Positions 9,564 through 18,237 are shown, numbered from the stretch's first letter. The stretch is DNA of 50,694 nucleotides from DAOTWA01 sp034435955 (GCA_034435955.1 DAOTWA010000049.1:1-50694); one strand, 5' to 3'. Numbers and translations: made by a program. The notes: a model not told the origin generated them from the sequence alone.

Positions 9564-10786
9564 GAGACAAAGAAGTGCTGGCCATTGTCCCGGCGCGCGG
9601 CGGTTCCAAAGGTATCCCGCGCAAGAATATAAAGCTGTTCGCCGGGCATCCCCTGGTGGCGTACAGCGTGGCGGCGGGCATTCAGGCGCGTAGCGTTGGC
9701 CGTACGATTGTCTCTACCGATGACGAAGAGATCGCAGAGACGGCCCGGCGCTACGGCGCCGAGGTGCCGTTCCTGCGCCCAGCATCGCTGGCTCAGGACG
9801 ACACGCCTGATTTGCCGGTCTTCCAGCACGCGTTGCGCTGGCTGGAGGAGAATGAGGGCTACCGGCCGGACGTGGTGGTTCAATTGCGCCCCACTTCGCC
9901 GATCCGTCCGCCGGAGCTGGTGGATCGCGCAGTGGGTCTGCTTCTGGAGCATCCTGACGCCGACTCGGTACGCGGCGTGGTGCCCGCCGGGCAGAATCCA
10001 CACAAGATGTGGCGCATCGGTGCGGACGGACACATGCGACCGTTGCTGGACGTCGAGGGCATCGCCGAACCGTACAATGCGCCGCGCCAGGCGCTTCCGC
10101 CGGTATACTGGCAGACGGGGCACATCGACGCCATCCGCACGAAAACCATCCTGGAGGGCGGCTCGATGAGCGGGCAGGTCATCCTGCCTGTCCTGATTGA
10201 TCCACGTTACACGGTAGACCTGGATAATTTGAGCGACTGGCAGCGCGCGGAATGGCTTGTCACCCAGAGGGAGTTGACCATGGTGCAACCAGGCCGTCTG
10301 AGGCGCCGGTTTCCGGAAGACCCCGCTCTGCTGGTGTTGGACTTTGACGGCGTGCTGACGGACAACCGCGTGTGGGTGGATCAGGATGGGCGTGAGGCGG
10401 TGATGGCAAACCGCAGCGACAGCCTGGGGCTGGAAATCTTGCGCAAAGCGGGCGTAGAAGCGCTGGTCATCTCCTACGAAGTCAACCCGGTGGTTGCGGC
10501 CCGCTGTAAGAAAATGAAACTGCCTTTCCTTCAGGGAGTGGCGGATAAAGCCGCTGCCCTGCGCAGCTATCTGGAAGACCGCCGTCTGGATGCGTCCAGG
10601 GTGATCTACCTAGGCAATGATATCAATGATCTGCCCTGTTTCCCGCTGGTGGGCTGGGCCGCAGCTCCAGCCGACGCCGAACCGGATGTGCTGCGTGAGG
10701 CTGACCATATTCTGGCGCGCAGAGGCGGCTACGGCGCTGTCCGCGAGCTGTGCGATCTAATCCTTGAGCACAAAGGGAAGAGGTGA
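9557..10786 (+). CDS. Fused acylneuraminate cytidylyltransferase and KdsC-like HAD phosphatase
   Basis: The protein has two domains. Residues about 1-230 are a CMP-nonulosonic acid synthetase with AIVPARGGSKGIPRKNI at the N-terminus and QLRPTSPIRPPE further on. Residues about 245-405 are a HAD domain of the KdsC type, with the nucleophile motif LDFDGVLTD, a later VISYE segment and GNDINDLPCF as the acidic motif, so the catalytic aspartates look intact. It could both dephosphorylate a nonulosonate phosphate and activate the free sugar with CMP. I chose ATG at 9557, which overlaps the SDR stop, though an in-frame GTG nine bases upstream is possible. NeuB follows directly. Confidence 0.85.
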   Translation: MVGDKEVLAIVPARGGSKGIPRKNIKLFAGHPLVAYSVAAGIQARSVGRTIVSTDDEEIAETARRYGAEVPFLRPASLAQDDTPDLPVFQHALRWLEENEGYRPDVVVQLRPTSPIRPPELVDRAVGLLLEHPDADSVRGVVPAGQNPHKMWRIGADGHMRPLLDVEGIAEPYNAPRQALPPVYWQTGHIDAIRTKTILEGGSMSGQVILPVLIDPRYTVDLDNLSDWQRAEWLVTQRELTMVQPGRLRRRFPEDPALLVLDFDGVLTDNRVWVDQDGREAVMANRSDSLGLEILRKAGVEALVISYEVNPVVAARCKKMKLPFLQGVADKAAALRSYLEDRRLDASRVIYLGNDINDLPCFPLVGWAAAPADAEPDVLREADHILARRGGYGAVRELCDLILEHKGKR

Positions 10787-10790
10787 AACG

Positions 10791-11666
10791 ATGGCGAGGG
10801 AAATTCGGATCGGTGACCGGATGGTCGGCGATGGCTACCCAACCTTTATCGTGGCCGAGATTGGCATCAACCACAATGGCAGCCTGGAGAATGCCCGGCG
10901 TCTGATCGACGCCGCTGTCCACGCCGGCGTGGACGCGGTCAAGTTCCAGAAACGCACGCCCGAGCTGTGCGTGCCCCCTGATCAGCGGGATCAGATGCGG
11001 GATACACCCTGGGGGTATATCAGTTATCTGGAATACCGACACAAATTAGAGTTCTGGGAGGACGAATACCGCGAGATCGACAACTATTGCAAGGAAAAGG
11101 GGATTTCCTGGTTTGCCTCCGTGTGGGACGAGCCCTCGGTGGATTTTCTCGAGTCATTCGATCCGCCATGCTATAAGATCCCTTCGGCGTCGCTCACTGA
11201 CCTGGCGCTTTTACGGCGGGTCAGGGCGACCAACCGGCCGGTGATCCTGTCCACAGGCATGTCCACCATGGAGCAGATCCATTCGGCTGTGGGCGTGCTT
11301 GGACTGAGCAATCTGCTCATCGCTCATGCCACCAGCACTTATCCTTGCGAGCCTCATGAGCTCAATCTGCGGATGATACCGACCTTGCGGCAGGTGTTCC
11401 CATGCCCGATTGGCTACTCAGGCCATGAGGTGGGGCTGGTCACCTCTGTTGTGGCGGTGGCATTGGGCGCCTGCATGATCGAGCGCCATATCACCCTCGA
11501 CCGGGCCATGTGGGGCAGCGATCAGGCGGCCTCAGTCGAACCGGGTGGTTTCGAGCGCCTGGTCAAATATGTGCGTGTGACTGAACAGGCCCTGGGTGAC
11601 GGGGTCAAACACGTCTATGAGAGCGAACAATCTTCGCTGAAAAGGCTGCGGCGGGTGCAGAATTGA
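10791..11666 (+). CDS. NeuB-type nonulosonic acid synthase lacking the SAF domain
   Basis: The enzyme should condense phosphoenolpyruvate with an amino-hexose or mannose-type sugar to give a nonulosonic acid. The TIM-barrel motifs are present: AEIGINHNGSLENARRLI near the start, KFQKRTPELC, the STGMSTMEQI strand, and GYSGHEVG plus ERHITLD with metal-binding histidines. At 291 residues it ends shortly after the barrel (SLKRLRRVQN), while usual NeuB proteins of about 340 residues carry a C-terminal SAF/antifreeze-like domain. The start is ATG 10791, behind a strong AGGGAAGAGGTG; an upstream in-frame TTG is less likely. It lies four bases after the NeuA-HAD fusion. Confidence 0.85.
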   Translation: MAREIRIGDRMVGDGYPTFIVAEIGINHNGSLENARRLIDAAVHAGVDAVKFQKRTPELCVPPDQRDQMRDTPWGYISYLEYRHKLEFWEDEYREIDNYCKEKGISWFASVWDEPSVDFLESFDPPCYKIPSASLTDLALLRRVRATNRPVILSTGMSTMEQIHSAVGVLGLSNLLIAHATSTYPCEPHELNLRMIPTLRQVFPCPIGYSGHEVGLVTSVVAVALGACMIERHITLDRAMWGSDQAASVEPGGFERLVKYVRVTEQALGDGVKHVYESEQSSLKRLRRVQN

Positions 11667-13300
11667 AAGGTACGGCTTGGACAGTGCGCGTTCGGAGCGG
11701 CCTGCGCCGGCGTTGGGTTCATTGGGATAATGACCAACGCATCATGCATATTGCACGCCAGGTGGAAGCACATGCTCCGCCTGCTTTCGGTTCGCCAGTG
11801 GTGATGTTCAATGCCTCCACCCGGCTGACAGGGCTGAGTCTGAACGCGGCTTTCCAACTGTTAACCGCCTGGGCTTTGCGTTTGCAGGGCGTCCCGGTGG
11901 TTCAATTCGTCTGTCAAGCGGGTATGAGCCGCTGCGTTTTGGGTACCGACCGGGACGATCCTTCTATCCTCCCACCCTGCGCAGATTGCAAAGCGCAATC
12001 GCGCCGATTGTTTACCCACCTGGAAGTGAACGGGTTTCGCTACAGGCGGGATGATCACCTGGCAGAAGCGCTCGCGAACCTGGATTTGGAACACCTGACG
12101 GCATTCGAATGGCAGGGGCGCCCGCTGGGTGCGCTGGTTCTGCCCTCGCTGCGCTGGATCTTACGCCGTCATCATCTGGCTGACAACGAGGCCACCCGCA
12201 AACTTTACCGGGAATACATTCTTTCCGTATGGCACGTGCAGCGCGAGTTTGAAGACCTGCTGGAGCGGTTTTCCCCGCGTTGTGTGGTGGTGTTCAATGG
12301 CATGTTCTACCCCGAGGCAGTCGTCAGACGCACGGCGCAGCAGCGTGATATCCGCGTGATCAGTCACGAAGTAGGGCTCCAGCCTTATTCGGCCTTTTTC
12401 ACCGCAGGGGAAGCCACCGCTTATCCCATTCACGTACCAGAGGAATTCGAGCTCACCAATGAGCAGAACGCGCTCCTGGATGACTATTTACAGCAGCGCT
12501 TTCAAGGCAATTTCAGCATGGCGGGCATCCGCTTCTGGCCAGAGATGCGCGGGCTTAGCGCGGATTTTATCGCTCAGGCAGCCCGCTTTCGGCAGATCGT
12601 CCCGGTTTTCACTAACGTAATTTTTGATACCAGCCAGGGGCACGCCAATACGATCTTCCCGCACATGTTTGCCTGGCTGGATCAGGCGCTGGAGATCGTT
12701 CGCGAGCACCCGGATACATTGTTTGTCTTCCGCGCCCACCCGGACGAAGGGCGCCAGGGCAAAGAGAGCCGGGAGAGCGTGCGCGAGTGGGCTGATAAGC
12801 GCCGCCTGTCTGAGATGCCCAACGTGCGCTTTGTGGACGCGGGTGAGTATTTCAGCTCTTACGAGCTGATCGAGCGGGCCAAATTTGTCATGGTGTACAA
12901 CTCGACCATCGGCCTGGAAGCATCGCTGCTCGGCACGGCAGTGCTGTGCGGCGGACGAGCGCGCTTCACCCAGCTTCCCACGGTCTATTTTCCCGAGACG
13001 GCCGATGAATACCGGCGCCTGGCTGAAGAATTTCTCTCCCGCCCCGGAGGGAAGATAGAAGCGCCGGTCGAATTCAGGCGCAACGCACGGCGTTTTTTAT
13101 ATTATCAGCTTTTCCTGGCCTCCCTGCCCTTCGAGCGTTACCTGGAGGAGGATGGCGTATGGCGCGGTTATGTGCGCCTGAAACCCTTCGACTGGGAGGA
13201 TCTGCTGCCCGAGCGCTCTGCGACCATGCGCGCCATATTGGACGGCATCCTGGATGGAGGGAATTTTCTGTTGGAGAAGAAGACCAGACAGGCGGTTTAA
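11663..13300 (+). CDS. GT-B-like polysaccharide biosynthesis protein with Cys cluster
   Basis: This 545-residue protein looks like a capsule-type GT-B transferase. The C-terminal half has FVFRAHPDEGR near residue 355 and KFVMVYNSTIGLEASLLG near residue 412, comparable to the nucleotide and phosphate-binding region of such enzymes. The N-terminal half carries four cysteines at about positions 84, 91, 106 and 109 (VCQAGMSRC and PPCADCK), which could bind a metal. The start is uncertain: TTG 11663 overlaps the NeuB stop, while GTG 11684 and ATG 11744 are in-frame alternatives. Location after NeuB suggests it uses the CMP-nonulosonate as donor; this is inference. Confidence 0.6.
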   Translation: MKGTAWTVRVRSGLRRRWVHWDNDQRIMHIARQVEAHAPPAFGSPVVMFNASTRLTGLSLNAAFQLLTAWALRLQGVPVVQFVCQAGMSRCVLGTDRDDPSILPPCADCKAQSRRLFTHLEVNGFRYRRDDHLAEALANLDLEHLTAFEWQGRPLGALVLPSLRWILRRHHLADNEATRKLYREYILSVWHVQREFEDLLERFSPRCVVVFNGMFYPEAVVRRTAQQRDIRVISHEVGLQPYSAFFTAGEATAYPIHVPEEFELTNEQNALLDDYLQQRFQGNFSMAGIRFWPEMRGLSADFIAQAARFRQIVPVFTNVIFDTSQGHANTIFPHMFAWLDQALEIVREHPDTLFVFRAHPDEGRQGKESRESVREWADKRRLSEMPNVRFVDAGEYFSSYELIERAKFVMVYNSTIGLEASLLGTAVLCGGRARFTQLPTVYFPETADEYRRLAEEFLSRPGGKIEAPVEFRRNARRFLYYQLFLASLPFERYLEEDGVWRGYVRLKPFDWEDLLPERSATMRAILDGILDGGNFLLEKKTRQAV

Positions 13301-13352
13301 TAACCAGCAGGCTTCAGGAAACACTCTTATAAATTTACAACAACAGGCTCAT

Positions 13353-13832
13353 ATGGAAATCGTCTACCGCCCTATCGGAATTATTCACAGCCCGTTCCAC
13401 GACCTGGCTGAGATGCCTGTTCAGCCCGGCGAAGATTTGAGAGCGCCGGGCACGGTCGAGGTTTTCGAAGAGTTCGAGGCAGGTTTGAAGGACCTCGAAG
13501 GCTTTTCACATATCATCCTGATTTACCACTTCCACCAGGTGCTGGGTGGACGTTTACTGGTGACGCCTTTCCTCGACACACAGACACGTGGTGTGTTTGC
13601 TACCCGCGCACCGACGCGCCCGAATCCGATCGGCCTTTCCATCGTACGTTTGGTTTCCATTCAGGGCAACATCCTCTCGGTCGATCACCTGGATACCCTG
13701 GACGGAACACCATTATTGGATATCAAGCCCTACATTCCTGCTATCGAACCCCAGGAAGACATTCGTATCGGATGGATAGAAGAAGCCAGGGAGAAATTTA
13801 ACCATAAGCGGTCAGATGACCGCTTTAAATGA
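13353..13832 (+). CDS. trmO: TrmO-type tRNA methyltransferase (TsaA/YaeB family)
   Basis: The 159-residue protein matches the TrmO family, which uses S-adenosylmethionine to add the N6-methyl group of m6t6A37 in certain tRNAs. Features seen are the N-terminal YRPIGIIHSPF strand, GFSHIILIYHFH, and the family signature RAPTRPNPIGLSIVRL near residue 84, followed by VDHLDTLDGTPLLDIKPY. The ATG at 13353 gives the right length; upstream in-frame codons would overlap the preceding gene. It is out of place in a glycan locus and shares no obvious function with its neighbours. The domain is present as a single copy without the C-terminal extension of E. coli TrmO. Confidence 0.85.
   Translation: MEIVYRPIGIIHSPFHDLAEMPVQPGEDLRAPGTVEVFEEFEAGLKDLEGFSHIILIYHFHQVLGGRLLVTPFLDTQTRGVFATRAPTRPNPIGLSIVRLVSIQGNILSVDHLDTLDGTPLLDIKPYIPAIEPQEDIRIGWIEEAREKFNHKRSDDRFK
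13806..13825 (+). terminator. Hairpin at the 3' end of the trmO-like gene
   Basis: An 8-bp perfect stem (AAGCGGTC / GACCGCTT) with a four-base loop spans the last codons of the gene and is followed by TTAAAT rather than a full T tract. It may be a weak terminator or a 3' stabilising hairpin. Confidence 0.3.
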
Positions 13833-13862
13833 CTCTCTGGTAGGCTGCATGATGCATTAAGG

Positions 13863-14813
13863 ATGAAACCTCTCTGCTCGATCGTGATCCGTGCTTACAA
13901 CGAGGAGCGCCGCTTGGGCCGGCTACTGGATGGCATCCTCCAGCAGACCATAAAAGACGTCGAGGTGACCCTGGTCGATTCAGGTTCAACCGATAACACG
14001 TTGGCTGTAGCCGGACGCTACCCGTTGCAGGTGGTGCACATCCGTCCAGAGGAATTCAGCTTTGGCCGCTCGCTCAACCGGGGGATCGCCGCCTCAGGCG
14101 CGGATCTGCTCGTTTTCGCCAGCGCTCACGTCTACCCGATCTACCCCGACTGGCTGGAACGCCTTCTGGAGCCGTTCGATGACGCGCGGGTAGCCCTGAC
14201 CTATGGGAAACAGCGAGGGGATGATGGTACCCACTTTTCCGAGCGGCAGATCTTTGCGAGCTGGTTTCCTGATCGGCCGCGCCCGGGATTGGGTTATCCT
14301 TTCTGCAACAACGCCAACGCCGCCATCCGGCGGAAATTATGGGAGCAACATCCTTACGATGAGACGTTGCCGGGGTTGGAAGACCTGGCCTGGGCGCGCT
14401 GGGCGGTGGAGCAGGGTTACCGTATCCAGTACGTGGGGGACGCGGAAGTGGTGCATGTCCACCGCGAGACCCCGCGGGCGGTTTACAACCGCTACCGGCG
14501 GGAGGGCATGGCCTTCAAGCAGATTTATCCTCAAGAGCGTTTCGGTTTAGACGATCTGGCGCGCCTGTTTCTGGTCAACATTTGGAATGACTGGCGGGCG
14601 GCAGCGCGCCAGGGCGTCCTCGGGAAGCATTGGCGTGCGGTCGTTTGGTTCCGCTGGATGCAATTCTGGGGCACCTTCCAGGGTTACCGCCAATCGGGTC
14701 CTTTGACCTGGCAGCTCAAACAAGCCTTTTATTATCCTCCCGGCGCACAGACGGAAATATCCTCGCCCAGGCGAAAGGTGGCGCCTATTCTCTACCATGA
14801 CGAGGGGGATTGA
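13863..14813 (+). CDS. Family 2 glycosyltransferase
   Basis: A 316-residue GT2-type transferase. The N-terminus shows CSIVIRAYNEERRL followed by TLVDSGSTDNT near residue 37, the nucleotide-sugar binding part, and a long alpha/beta domain with GLEDLAWARWAVEQGY near residue 176, which contains the conserved ED-type catalytic region. The C-terminal 90 residues hold basic and aromatic segments but no clear membrane span. It probably adds a sugar to the glycan at the cytoplasmic side. ATG 13863 is preceded by AAGG. The next gene starts seven bases after its stop. Confidence 0.85.
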   Translation: MKPLCSIVIRAYNEERRLGRLLDGILQQTIKDVEVTLVDSGSTDNTLAVAGRYPLQVVHIRPEEFSFGRSLNRGIAASGADLLVFASAHVYPIYPDWLERLLEPFDDARVALTYGKQRGDDGTHFSERQIFASWFPDRPRPGLGYPFCNNANAAIRRKLWEQHPYDETLPGLEDLAWARWAVEQGYRIQYVGDAEVVHVHRETPRAVYNRYRREGMAFKQIYPQERFGLDDLARLFLVNIWNDWRAAARQGVLGKHWRAVVWFRWMQFWGTFQGYRQSGPLTWQLKQAFYYPPGAQTEISSPRRKVAPILYHDEGD

Positions 14814-14819
14814 GGGATC

Positions 14820-16547
14820 ATGCTGACAGCGCTGATCTTGTGGGTGTATATAACGGCGATCGCAGGCGCCTATGGATGGCTGGCGCTGGCCATTCTGCGC
14901 CGGTTGATCCAGGCCGGCGAAGAAGTGCGCATAGAAACGCCGGTCGTGCTGCTGCTGGGCGTGGCGCTGGTGGGGACGCTGGCTTCGATCCTGTCGCTTT
15001 TCATCCCCGTAAGCTTGACAGCCAATCTCGTCGTCGTTTTGGTAGTTGCTCCGGGCATTGGATTGACCTGGCAGGGGTTCCGTTCCTGGCTTGAGCAGGT
15101 AGGAGCGTCGGCGCGGAGGGCGAACCCGGCCGTGTGGGCGGGCGCTTTGCTGCTGGCGGTGGCCGTATTGCGCTACGGCTCGGTTACCCCGACCAACTTC
15201 GATACCGGTTTTTACCATGCTCAGGCCATCCGTTGGATCGAATCCTACCGTGCGGTTCCCGGGCTAGGCAATTTATTCGGTCGGCTGGCGTTCGATTCCG
15301 GCTGGTTTCTCCCGCAGGCGCTGTTCAGTTTTGCCTTCCTGGGATTGAGGTCTTTCCATTTGCTGAATCCCTGGCTTTGTTTGGTGGCTGGCATCTGGAT
15401 GTTAAACGGGATCAGTAATCTGTTGTGCGGCCGGCGTGCGTTGAGCGACTTTGTCAGGCTGGGGATGCTCCCGCCCCTGATCTATTTCCTGGTGCGCGAT
15501 TCGGCTTCGCCGGGCACCGATCTACCGGCGGCAATTCTCGTCTGGGTGGCGCTCACGCTGGCGCTGGAGCGGGTCGAGGAAGGCGGCTTCCGCCGGCTGG
15601 ACGTCGCCGGGGTGGTCCTTTCCTGCCTGGCTTTTTACGCCGTGACGGTCAAGCTGGCGGTATTGCCGCTGCTGATCCTCCCGCTTTACCTGCTGGTGCG
15701 CGAATTTCGATTGCGGAATGGCGGGCGGGCTTTCGGTATCCTGGGGCTGGCGGCACTCCTCATCTTCGCGCCCTGGCTGACGCGCAATGTAATTCTTTCC
15801 GGCTACCTGATTTACCCCTTCGCCGCCATAAACCTGTTCAATGTAGACTGGAAGGTGCCCGTTCCTTACACGGTCAACGAGGCGCATTGGATTACGAGCT
15901 GGGGGCGCATCCCGGGCATGGACAACGAGCAGGTGCTGGCCATGCCTTTCACCGCCTGGTTTCCTATCTGGCTGGGCAGGCTCTCACCCTGGTTCAAATT
16001 AATCTTTGCCTTTTCCATCGGGATGACGGTTTTCTATACGGTATTTCATCCGCTTCGATATCGGCTGAGAGGTCGGCAGGGTGGTGATCCAATCGGCCTG
16101 GCAGCCGTGGCGCTGAGCGCCTATGCGGGGGTGGTCTTTTGGTTCATTTCCGCGCCGGACGTCCGCTTCGGCTATGGTTTCATCTTCTTTCTGTTCCTGT
16201 TACTTGCTGCGCCCATCGTACGCGCGTTGTATAGCCTGGACGCCCGGCAGGGGCTGGCGCTGGGTATGGCCGTTGTGCTGGTATTCATCGGAGGCAGTGC
16301 GGTGAAAGCAGCGACCCTGCCCAACCTGCGTTCGACGGTCCTGCTGCCGGCCGATTACCCGCGAATCAACACGGAAACTCAACACCTGACCAATTTCGAT
16401 GTATATTATCCTGGGGAGAGCCAGCAATGCTGGTATCATCCGCTGCCGTGTGCACCCTTCCCAAGCGCGGAAGTCATCCTGCGGGGTTCGACCTTACAAG
16501 ACGGCTTTCGCAATCAGCGGTTCAATCCGATCACCAGCTATCCGTGA
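14820..16547 (+). CDS. Polytopic membrane protein resembling the LIC_10190 family
   Basis: The 575-residue protein has about a dozen membrane spans. The loop TNFDTGFYHAQAIRWIESYR (near residue 123) followed by VPGLGNLFGRLAFDSGWF matches what I remember of the LIC_10190-type bacterial membrane proteins, which resemble GT-C transferases with an acidic residue in the first large outer loop. The C-terminal tail after about residue 500 is soluble and ends with a Cys-containing segment (QQCWYHPLPCAPF). Gene order with GT2 and cytidylyltransferase genes suggests work on the outer-face glycan. Function is inferred from context and topology only. Confidence 0.65.
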   Translation: MLTALILWVYITAIAGAYGWLALAILRRLIQAGEEVRIETPVVLLLGVALVGTLASILSLFIPVSLTANLVVVLVVAPGIGLTWQGFRSWLEQVGASARRANPAVWAGALLLAVAVLRYGSVTPTNFDTGFYHAQAIRWIESYRAVPGLGNLFGRLAFDSGWFLPQALFSFAFLGLRSFHLLNPWLCLVAGIWMLNGISNLLCGRRALSDFVRLGMLPPLIYFLVRDSASPGTDLPAAILVWVALTLALERVEEGGFRRLDVAGVVLSCLAFYAVTVKLAVLPLLILPLYLLVREFRLRNGGRAFGILGLAALLIFAPWLTRNVILSGYLIYPFAAINLFNVDWKVPVPYTVNEAHWITSWGRIPGMDNEQVLAMPFTAWFPIWLGRLSPWFKLIFAFSIGMTVFYTVFHPLRYRLRGRQGGDPIGLAAVALSAYAGVVFWFISAPDVRFGYGFIFFLFLLLAAPIVRALYSLDARQGLALGMAVVLVFIGGSAVKAATLPNLRSTVLLPADYPRINTETQHLTNFDVYYPGESQQCWYHPLPCAPFPSAEVILRGSTLQDGFRNQRFNPITSYP

Positions 16548-16560
16548 GATGGGATCATAC

Positions 16561-17241
16561 ATGAATATGATTGCTGCCTTAGTACCCATGCGCCACGTAT
16601 CAGTGCGCGTGCCCGGAAAAAACTACCGCCTGCTTTCCGGGAAACCGCTTTACTATTATATTCTTGAGACCCTGCAGTCCTGCCCTGAGATTGGTCAGAT
16701 TGCTGTGGATACGGACAGCCCGGAAATCAGCACTGGCATCCGCAAGAATTTCCCCGGGGTGCAGGTGATTGATCGGCCAGCGAACTTGCGCGCCGACACA
16801 GTGCCGATGAACGAGGTGCTGCTGCACGATACTGCCCACGTGAAGGCCGATTTTTACCTGCAGACGCACAGCACCAACCCCCTGTTACGTGCGGAGACGG
16901 TCTCACGGGCTATCAAGACCTTTCACGATATGTATCCCGCGTACGATTCGCTCTTTTCGGTGACGAGGGTACAGCGCCGGCTGTGGGATGCGCTGACGCG
17001 GCCAATCAACCACAACCCGTCTATTCTGTTGCGCACCCAGGACCTGCCGCCCGTATTCGAGGAGAATTCATGCCTCTACATCTTCACCCGGGAGACGCTG
17101 GTTGCGCGGCGCAACCGACTGGGCGAACGGCCTTACATGTTCGAGATGGACGCCGTCGAGGCGCTGGATATCGATGACGAAATGGATTTCCGCCTGGCTG
17201 AGTTCTTGATGGCCGAGCGACGGCAATCAGGCCTTGCGTAG
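16561..17241 (+). CDS. Short NeuA-type acylneuraminate cytidylyltransferase
   Basis: A 226-residue stand-alone cytidylyltransferase. The nucleotide-binding segment reads VPMRHVSVRVPGKNYRLL, a variant in which the usual ARGGSK stretch is replaced by MRHVSVR, as in many acylneuraminate-like family members. LQTHSTNPLLRAETV near residue 97 is the second family motif, and the C-terminal EMDAVEALDIDDEMDF block carries the acidic residues seen in NeuA-like enzymes. I chose ATG 16561 because a GAGATGGG Shine-Dalgarno lies before it; an in-frame ATG at 16549 is possible. It likely activates a second ulosonic sugar. It overlaps the opposite-strand flippase by 15 bases. Confidence 0.8.
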   Translation: MNMIAALVPMRHVSVRVPGKNYRLLSGKPLYYYILETLQSCPEIGQIAVDTDSPEISTGIRKNFPGVQVIDRPANLRADTVPMNEVLLHDTAHVKADFYLQTHSTNPLLRAETVSRAIKTFHDMYPAYDSLFSVTRVQRRLWDALTRPINHNPSILLRTQDLPPVFEENSCLYIFTRETLVARRNRLGERPYMFEMDAVEALDIDDEMDFRLAEFLMAERRQSGLA

Positions 17242-18237
17242 CCGCTGTCGAGCGGTGATCATGCGTCCTAGGTTGGCAAACGATTCGCCGAACTGCCAGA
17301 GGGCAACCAGACCCAATCCGGTGGTGATCAGATAGTAAATCAGATGGGATGTCAGGGTGATGGCCAGGGCGGTGCTCATGTCGTATTTATTGCCGAAAGG
17401 CAGCACCAGCGCCTGCTGACCGACGTATTGAAAGACGCCGATGAATCCTGGGCTGGAGGGGACGGTGATCGCCAGGGCCAGTGCTACGACGACAAACACA
17501 GCTTCGACCAGAGTGGCATCCGGCCTGTATGCGTGCAGCACGAACCAGTAGATGCCGGTCGAGAAAAACCAGGCGACTATTGTCCAAAAAACCACCAGCA
17601 GACCTGTGCGCGCGCGGGTGAGAGGCGCCAGACCATCGACCAGCTCACGCCAGCGGGACATGACGGACGCAGCCGGCAGGAACTTGAGCCGGGCCAGCAT
17701 GGCCTGCAGGATGCGCTCGCTGAAAGGGCGAAATTTAACCACGAACCATAGGGCGGCCAGTGCGACCAGCACGATGACGCCAAAGGTCATGCCTGCGTCG
17801 ATCACCAGGCGCGGCACCTGCATGAAGGGCAACACCAGCAGTAGGCCGGTCACAACGATGGCCACATCCATCACGCGCTCGACCAGAGCGGTGGCTGCCA
17901 CCTGCACCACCGGGATGGCAGAGCGCTCGGACATTACCACCACCCGTGCCACCTCACCCAGGCGGAGCGGGAAGACGTTGGTAAACAGGAAACCTATGCT
18001 GTGTGACCAGAAGGCAGTCCTGACCAGGCCTTTTTTCTCCAATAAGGTGGCCCAGCGTTCCGCGCGGCCCCACACGGCGAAAAACTGGAAAATTACGGCC
18101 GGAATCAACCACAGATAATTGGCATGCTGCAAGGCCTCGGCGAAATCACCAAACGGTACGGCGCGGATGGCCAGCCACAGGCAAAGCGCGCTGACGGCGA
18201 TGCCGAACCAGAAGCGGCGCGAGCGAATCATGTCCAT
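17227..18237 (-). CDS. YbhN/UPF0104-type integral membrane protein (flippase-like)
   Basis: The 336-residue protein has about eight membrane spans and the pattern of the lysylphosphatidylglycerol synthase transmembrane region/YbhN family. Visible marks are VWGRAERWATLLEKKG near residue 55, FPLRLGEVARVVVMSERS near residue 90 and SPGFIGVFQYVGQQALV in the second half. Relatives are thought to move lipids or glycolipids across the membrane or to anchor synthases. Here it is the only minus-strand gene within the locus and ends tail to tail with the cytidylyltransferase. I infer a role in lipid-linked glycan export or membrane adaptation. Confidence 0.8.
   Translation of the reverse strand: MDMIRSRRFWFGIAVSALCLWLAIRAVPFGDFAEALQHANYLWLIPAVIFQFFAVWGRAERWATLLEKKGLVRTAFWSHSIGFLFTNVFPLRLGEVARVVVMSERSAIPVVQVAATALVERVMDVAIVVTGLLLVLPFMQVPRLVIDAGMTFGVIVLVALAALWFVVKFRPFSERILQAMLARLKFLPAASVMSRWRELVDGLAPLTRARTGLLVVFWTIVAWFFSTGIYWFVLHAYRPDATLVEAVFVVVALALAITVPSSPGFIGVFQYVGQQALVLPFGNKYDMSTALAITLTSHLIYYLITTGLGLVALWQFGESFANLGRMITARQRLRKA

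Noticed and set aside
9512..10288. Minus-strand open frame opposite the NeuA-HAD fusion
   Set aside because: Antisense shadow of a well-supported gene with family motifs.
13254..13352. Extended N-terminus for the trmO-like protein
   Set aside because: The extra residues overlap the preceding gene, look random and are not part of the family.
17227..17241. Tail-to-tail overlap of 15 bases between the cytidylyltransferase and the flippase gene as a special regulatory site
   Set aside because: Short convergent overlaps are common in compact genomes and no hairpin is visible here.
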